Of a stretch of 35,551 nt of DNA, positions 33,594 through 35,551 are shown one piece after another. Numbering within the stretch: position 1 is the stretch's first letter; each line of letters begins with the position of its first letter. Origin of the DNA: Oscillospiraceae bacterium (GTDB lineage: Bacteria > Bacillota_A > Clostridia > Saccharofermentanales > Saccharofermentanaceae); assembly GCA_902791885.1 (NCBI GenBank), contig CADAXO010000002.1:1-35551 (forward strand), written 5' to 3'. A program made the position numbers and the translations under genes. Below the pieces are notes generated by a model that ran no database searches, was not told the origin of the DNA, and worked only from the letters and a program-made list of their open reading frames with translations.

Positions 33594-33678
33594 AAGAGTA
33601 CGCGAGGGACAAGCCCTATGACCGTACAGCAACCTGCAGGAGCAAGGTGCTAATGCTTGAACTATGGATCATACACTT
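33594..33678 (+). promoter_or_regulatory. SAM-I-clan riboswitch aptamer (possible SAM-I/IV variant)
   Basis: Core elements of the SAM-I clan appear in order: AGGGAC, GCCC, ATGA, CAGCAACC, a short P3 (TGC/GCA) and AAGGTGCTAA. P1 is AAGAGTA (33594-33600) with TACACTT (33672-33678), with one A-A mismatch. The usual TTCC after GCTAA and a clear P4 are missing, which suggests the SAM-I/IV-variant class rather than classical SAM-I. It should bind S-adenosylmethionine and shut off the downstream genes. Homology is by eye; a covariance-model scan would settle the class. Confidence 0.82.
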
Positions 33679-33687
33679 ACCTTTCTT

Positions 33688-33724
33688 AATGATCCCGTAG
33701 TTCAGGCACACGGGATCATTATTA
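33688..33724 (+). terminator. Riboswitch terminator with alternative antiterminator
   Basis: An 11-bp perfect stem AATGATCCCGT (33688-33698) pairs with 33710-33720, followed by ATTATT-like bases. The left arm ATGATCC (33689-33695) can instead pair with GGATCAT at 33666-33672, just before the P1 3' strand, with CTA/TAG extending it. The two structures exclude each other, so this looks like a SAM-off transcription switch. Confidence 0.7.
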
Positions 33725-33740
33725 ACAAGGAGGATTGGGT

Positions 33741-34157
33741 ATGGAAGAGTTTGAAGAGAAGTACAGAATGAACTTCATTCTGAAGACCTGTGCTAAGGCC
33801 TATATTGAGAATCCTAATGAGGATACTATGCTTGATTTGCTGTCTGAGATCGTGGCCAGAATCGAAGATGATTGTGAAGCATTGGTACCTATGGTTCTGG
33901 AAGGCGAACGTGTTCATTTTGACACTGTGTCTGACGGTCAGGACGAGTGGATTCCAATGTATACCGATTGGGACGAGTATACTAAGGGGAAGACTGCTGA
34001 GTATACTATGAGCCTGCCGATCAGGTGCATAGTTGAGGACGCTTTCGAGAGCAGGGCTGAAGGCATCATTATTAATCTTCATTCTGAAGAGGTGTTTATC
34101 GGTAAGAACGAGTTGGATTGGATTTTGTATGTATTAGCACAAAGGGAGGTATGTTGA
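33741..34157 (+). CDS. SseB-like domain protein
   Basis: A 138-aa cytosolic protein. The pattern LVPMVLEG, WIPMYTDWDEY, CIVEDAFESRAEGIIINLHSE and a final helix resembles the SseB N-terminal domain, a common bacterial domain of unclear function. ATG 33741 follows AAGGAGG with seven bases; an in-frame TTG two codons earlier is less likely. It is the first gene behind the SAM riboswitch and its stop overlaps the ribosome site and first ATG of the ADP-ribosylglycohydrolase gene. Confidence 0.75.
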   Translation: MEEFEEKYRMNFILKTCAKAYIENPNEDTMLDLLSEIVARIEDDCEALVPMVLEGERVHFDTVSDGQDEWIPMYTDWDEYTKGKTAEYTMSLPIRCIVEDAFESRAEGIIINLHSEEVFIGKNELDWILYVLAQREVC

Positions 34158-34159
34158 TT

Positions 34160-34954
34160 ATGTTAGGTGCAATTATCGGAGATATCGTAGGTAGCAGATT
34201 CGAGTTTGACCGGGGAGATAAGAGCCGTGAGTTCGAGCTGTTTACCGGAAAGTGTACATTCACTGATGACAGTGTCATGACTGCAGCGGTGGCAGAGGCT
34301 CTTATGAATGCCGGACGTTATGCCGGTGAAGATGAGATTAAGGCCGCATTAATCAAGTCCATGAAGAAGTGGGGACAGAAGTATCCCAATGCAGGATACG
34401 GTGCCAGATTCATTCATTGGGTTCTGTCTGAAGACCCGGAACCTTACGGAAGTTATGGCAACGGTTCAGGCATGAGGGTGTCACCTGCAGGTTTTTACTA
34501 TGACACTATAGAACGTACCCGTGAGGTCGCGAGGTGGACTTCGGAAGTGACTCATAATCATCCTGAAGGTGTTAAGGGTGCTGAAGCAACGGCTGCATCC
34601 ATTTTCCTTGCACGTAAGGGAGCGGAACTTAATGATATAAAGATGTATCTTGAGAAGGAGTTCGGTTATGACTTAAGCCGCACACTCGATGAGATCCGTC
34701 CATCGTATCATCATGTTGAGGACTGCATGCACACAATGCCTGAAGCTTTCGAGTGTTTCCTGGAGTCTGAGTCTTATGAGTCCTGCTTACGCAATGTCAT
34801 GTATATCGGCGGAGATACGGATACGCTGTGTGCTATAGCAGGTGCTATAGCGGAAGCTTTCTGGGAGATCCCTTGGTGGATTATCGAGAAGGCGGTTCCT
34901 TACATTCCGAATGATATGATAGAAGTAGTAAGACGCTTCAGAGCGGGTGTGTGA
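34160..34954 (+). CDS. ADP-ribosylglycohydrolase family protein
   Basis: A 264-aa protein of the DraG/ARH family, which removes ADP-ribose from proteins or small molecules using a two-magnesium site. Metal ligands are expected in GAIIGDIVGSRFEF, FTDDSVM (T35-D36-D37) and GGDTDTLCAIAGAIAEAFWEIP, all intact. The start is set at ATG 34160, ten bases after GGGAGG; ATG 34151 is too close to the ribosome site. It is co-transcribed with the SseB-like gene under the SAM riboswitch. No ADP-ribosyltransferase is visible in the window, so the target is unknown. A strong terminator follows. Confidence 0.92.
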   Translation: MLGAIIGDIVGSRFEFDRGDKSREFELFTGKCTFTDDSVMTAAVAEALMNAGRYAGEDEIKAALIKSMKKWGQKYPNAGYGARFIHWVLSEDPEPYGSYGNGSGMRVSPAGFYYDTIERTREVARWTSEVTHNHPEGVKGAEATAASIFLARKGAELNDIKMYLEKEFGYDLSRTLDEIRPSYHHVEDCMHTMPEAFECFLESESYESCLRNVMYIGGDTDTLCAIAGAIAEAFWEIPWWIIEKAVPYIPNDMIEVVRRFRAGV

Positions 34955-34988
34955 ATCAGCGATAAGATTGATTAGTACTGCGTAATAG

Positions 34989-35025
34989 AACAGTCCGGTG
35001 TGGCAGCATCGGACTGTTGTTTTTA
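34989..35025 (+). terminator. Terminator of the riboswitch operon
   Basis: A 12-bp stem with one G-U pair (AACAGTCCGGTG, 34989-35000, with 35007-35018), a 6-base loop and GTTTTTA. Confidence 0.9.
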
Positions 35026-35061
35026 TAATAATATGAGACAGCAAAAACAGGCTCATTATAA

Positions 35062-35090
35062 TTGAACGTATGTTCTTATGGTGCTATAAT
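35062..35090 (+). promoter_or_regulatory. Strong promoter of the small toxin gene
   Basis: TTGAAC (35062-35067), a 17-base spacer and perfect TATAAT (35085-35090) with TGC in front (extended -10). Start near 35097. The leader is about 80 bases: CAGCCTGCTT (35101-35110) can pair with AAGGAGGGCTG (35161-35171), hiding the ribosome site. Confidence 0.8.
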
Positions 35091-35097
35091 TTTATTG

Positions 35098-35132
35098 GCA
35101 CAGCCTGCTTTATGGGCGGTTGCCTTCTGAGT
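35098..35132. repeat. Leader element mirrored at 35342-35372
   Basis: GCACAGCCTGC, a short variable part, then GGTTGCCTTCTGAGT. The - strand from 35372 to 35342 reads GCACAGTCTGC, a variable part, then GGTTGCTTCTGAGT. Both lie just after predicted promoters that face each other across the toxin gene. Confidence 0.7.
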
Positions 35133-35176
35133 ACTTTACATCCCTTGGGATAGTTTACGAAAGGAGGGCTGCTGAT

Positions 35177-35293
35177 ATGACGGGTTACGAGATATTATCT
35201 TTGGTAATAGAAATATTAACTTTGGTGATAGCTTCGATAGCTCTGTTATTGAAGCTATTTGCCATTCTGGATAACAGATATAAGAGCAAATGA
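35177..35293 (+). CDS. 38-aa holin-like type I toxin candidate
   Basis: A 38-aa peptide starting MTGYEILSLVIEILTLVIA, with one hydrophobic helix (about residues 6-31) and a charged tail DNRYKSK. Length, the YE near the N-terminus and the single helix match the putative holin-like toxin (Hol_Tox/TxpA-like) family, whose members damage the membrane and are checked by antisense RNA. It has a strong promoter, a ribosome site AAAGGAGG that the leader can sequester, and a bidirectional terminator directly after the stop. No protein antitoxin is nearby. Family assignment is from memory and features, not from a search. Confidence 0.72.
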   Translation: MTGYEILSLVIEILTLVIASIALLLKLFAILDNRYKSK

Positions 35294-35332
35294 AAACCTC
35301 ACCCAGGACGCCTATCTAGGGTGAGGTTTTTC
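35293..35332. terminator. Bidirectional terminator between toxin and antisense RNA
   Basis: A 12-bp perfect stem AAAACCTCACCC (35293-35304) with 35319-35330. It ends in TTTTTCT on the + strand and in TTTTCATTT on the - strand, so it can stop transcripts from both sides. Confidence 0.88.
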
Positions 35333-35377
35333 TAAACCATAACTCAGAAGCAACCGTCTTTGCAGACTGTGCTTTCT
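35293..35377 (-). ncRNA. Candidate antisense antitoxin RNA, about 85 nt
   Basis: On the - strand TTTACT (35412-35407), a 17-base spacer and TAAAAT (35389-35384) form a modest promoter with start near 35377. The RNA would run through the mirrored leader element and end at the shared terminator, overlapping the toxin mRNA 3' end. No ORF lies in it. The promoter is weak by sequence, so expression is unproven. Confidence 0.45.
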
Positions 35378-35429
35378 GAAAGTATTTTAACATCGTAGTT
35401 GATGTAAGTAAAGAATCGGGAGGCTCGTT

Positions 35430-35551
35430 ATGATACAGGTTTATTGTTATTCAAGATGTACTACATGTAAGAAAGCGGTTAAGTGGTTGGATGATAATAA
35501 GATCAAGTATGAGTTGATCGATATTAAGGAGAATCATCCTGATGAGAAGAC
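35430..35551 (+). CDS. ArsC/Spx-family protein, 3' end cut by window
   Basis: The first 40 codons of a thioredoxin-fold protein. The N-terminal CTTC motif (C10, C13) followed by KKAVKWLDDN and YELIDIKEN matches the ArsC/Spx/YffB family (arsenate reductase-like or RNA-polymerase-binding regulator Spx). A CxxC is typical of Spx and many Gram-positive homologues, so Spx-like is possible, but the deciding C-terminal part is missing. Ribosome site GGGAGG lies seven bases before the ATG. The 5' region overlaps the promoter of the candidate antisense RNA on the other strand. Confidence 0.85.
   Translation, partial: MIQVYCYSRCTTCKKAVKWLDDNKIKYELIDIKENHPDEK

Noticed and set aside
1..35551. tRNA, rRNA, insertion sequence or prophage genes
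   Set aside because: None seen on reading both strands; no cloverleaf-like segment, transposase, integrase or terminal inverted repeat was found.

Overview
The window looks like chromosomal DNA of an uncultured or gut/rumen-type member of the Clostridia (Bacillota). The evidence is moderate GC, strong AGGAGG-type ribosome sites, many extended -10 promoters (TGnTATAAT), an S-layer-homology/DUF4214 surface protein, a BspA-like LRR/DUF6273 protein, a SpoIIE-type phosphatase, the AmmeMemoRadiSam trio, a SAM-I-clan riboswitch and a holin-like type I toxin. There are no rRNA or tRNA genes, insertion sequences, phage genes or CRISPR arrays. Almost everything is on the + strand; one GGDEF gene (29868-30962) is on the - strand.

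Layout. 1-1379: a truncated transglutaminase-like gene overlapping a membrane-protein gene. 1380-2385: a promoter with a palindromic operator, a leader ORF and a terminator ahead of a ZIP metal transporter. 2427-7952: a secreted LRR/SLH/DUF4214 protein and a large GGDEF-PAS-GGDEF-EAL protein. 8000-12757: a housekeeping operon aspS-lepB-lepA-lipoprotein. 12828-19186: acyltransferase/zinc-ribbon protein, GltS-type symporter and a giant FtsX-like permease with coiled-coil arms. 19235-25252: large polytopic membrane protein, small membrane protein, Lgt-like protein, then Memo-like, AMMECR1 and radical SAM genes in a tight operon. 25334-28781: SpoIIE phosphatase and a frameshifted LRR/DUF6273 gene. 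28794-33520: two copies of a conserved promoter module, one before a 55-aa Cys/His-rich protein and one before an ABC transporter pair, with a CPBP protease, a GGDEF cyclase and a DUF3574-like protein between them. 33573-34954: SAM riboswitch with a visible terminator/antiterminator, controlling an SseB-like gene and an ADP-ribosylglycohydrolase gene. 35062-35412: a probable type I toxin locus with a convergent RNA. 35430-end: the start of an ArsC/Spx-like gene.

Most notable observations: (1) an 82-bp regulatory module occurs twice with every block at identical spacing, including a TTAA-centred 16-bp palindrome centred about 63.5 bp upstream of both predicted starts; (2) a SAM riboswitch sits on genes with no obvious methionine role; (3) a 38-aa toxin gene has an SD-sequestering leader, a bidirectional terminator and a mirrored copy of its leader element heading a convergent antisense RNA; (4) the zinc-transporter leader has a small ORF running through a terminator; (5) several genes have a -10 box at leaderless spacing and no Shine-Dalgarno.

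Signalling by cyclic di-GMP (two GGDEF genes) and by serine phosphatase, plus secreted repeat proteins, suggests a surface-interacting lifestyle; this is inference. All assignments rest on motifs read by eye; no database search was run.
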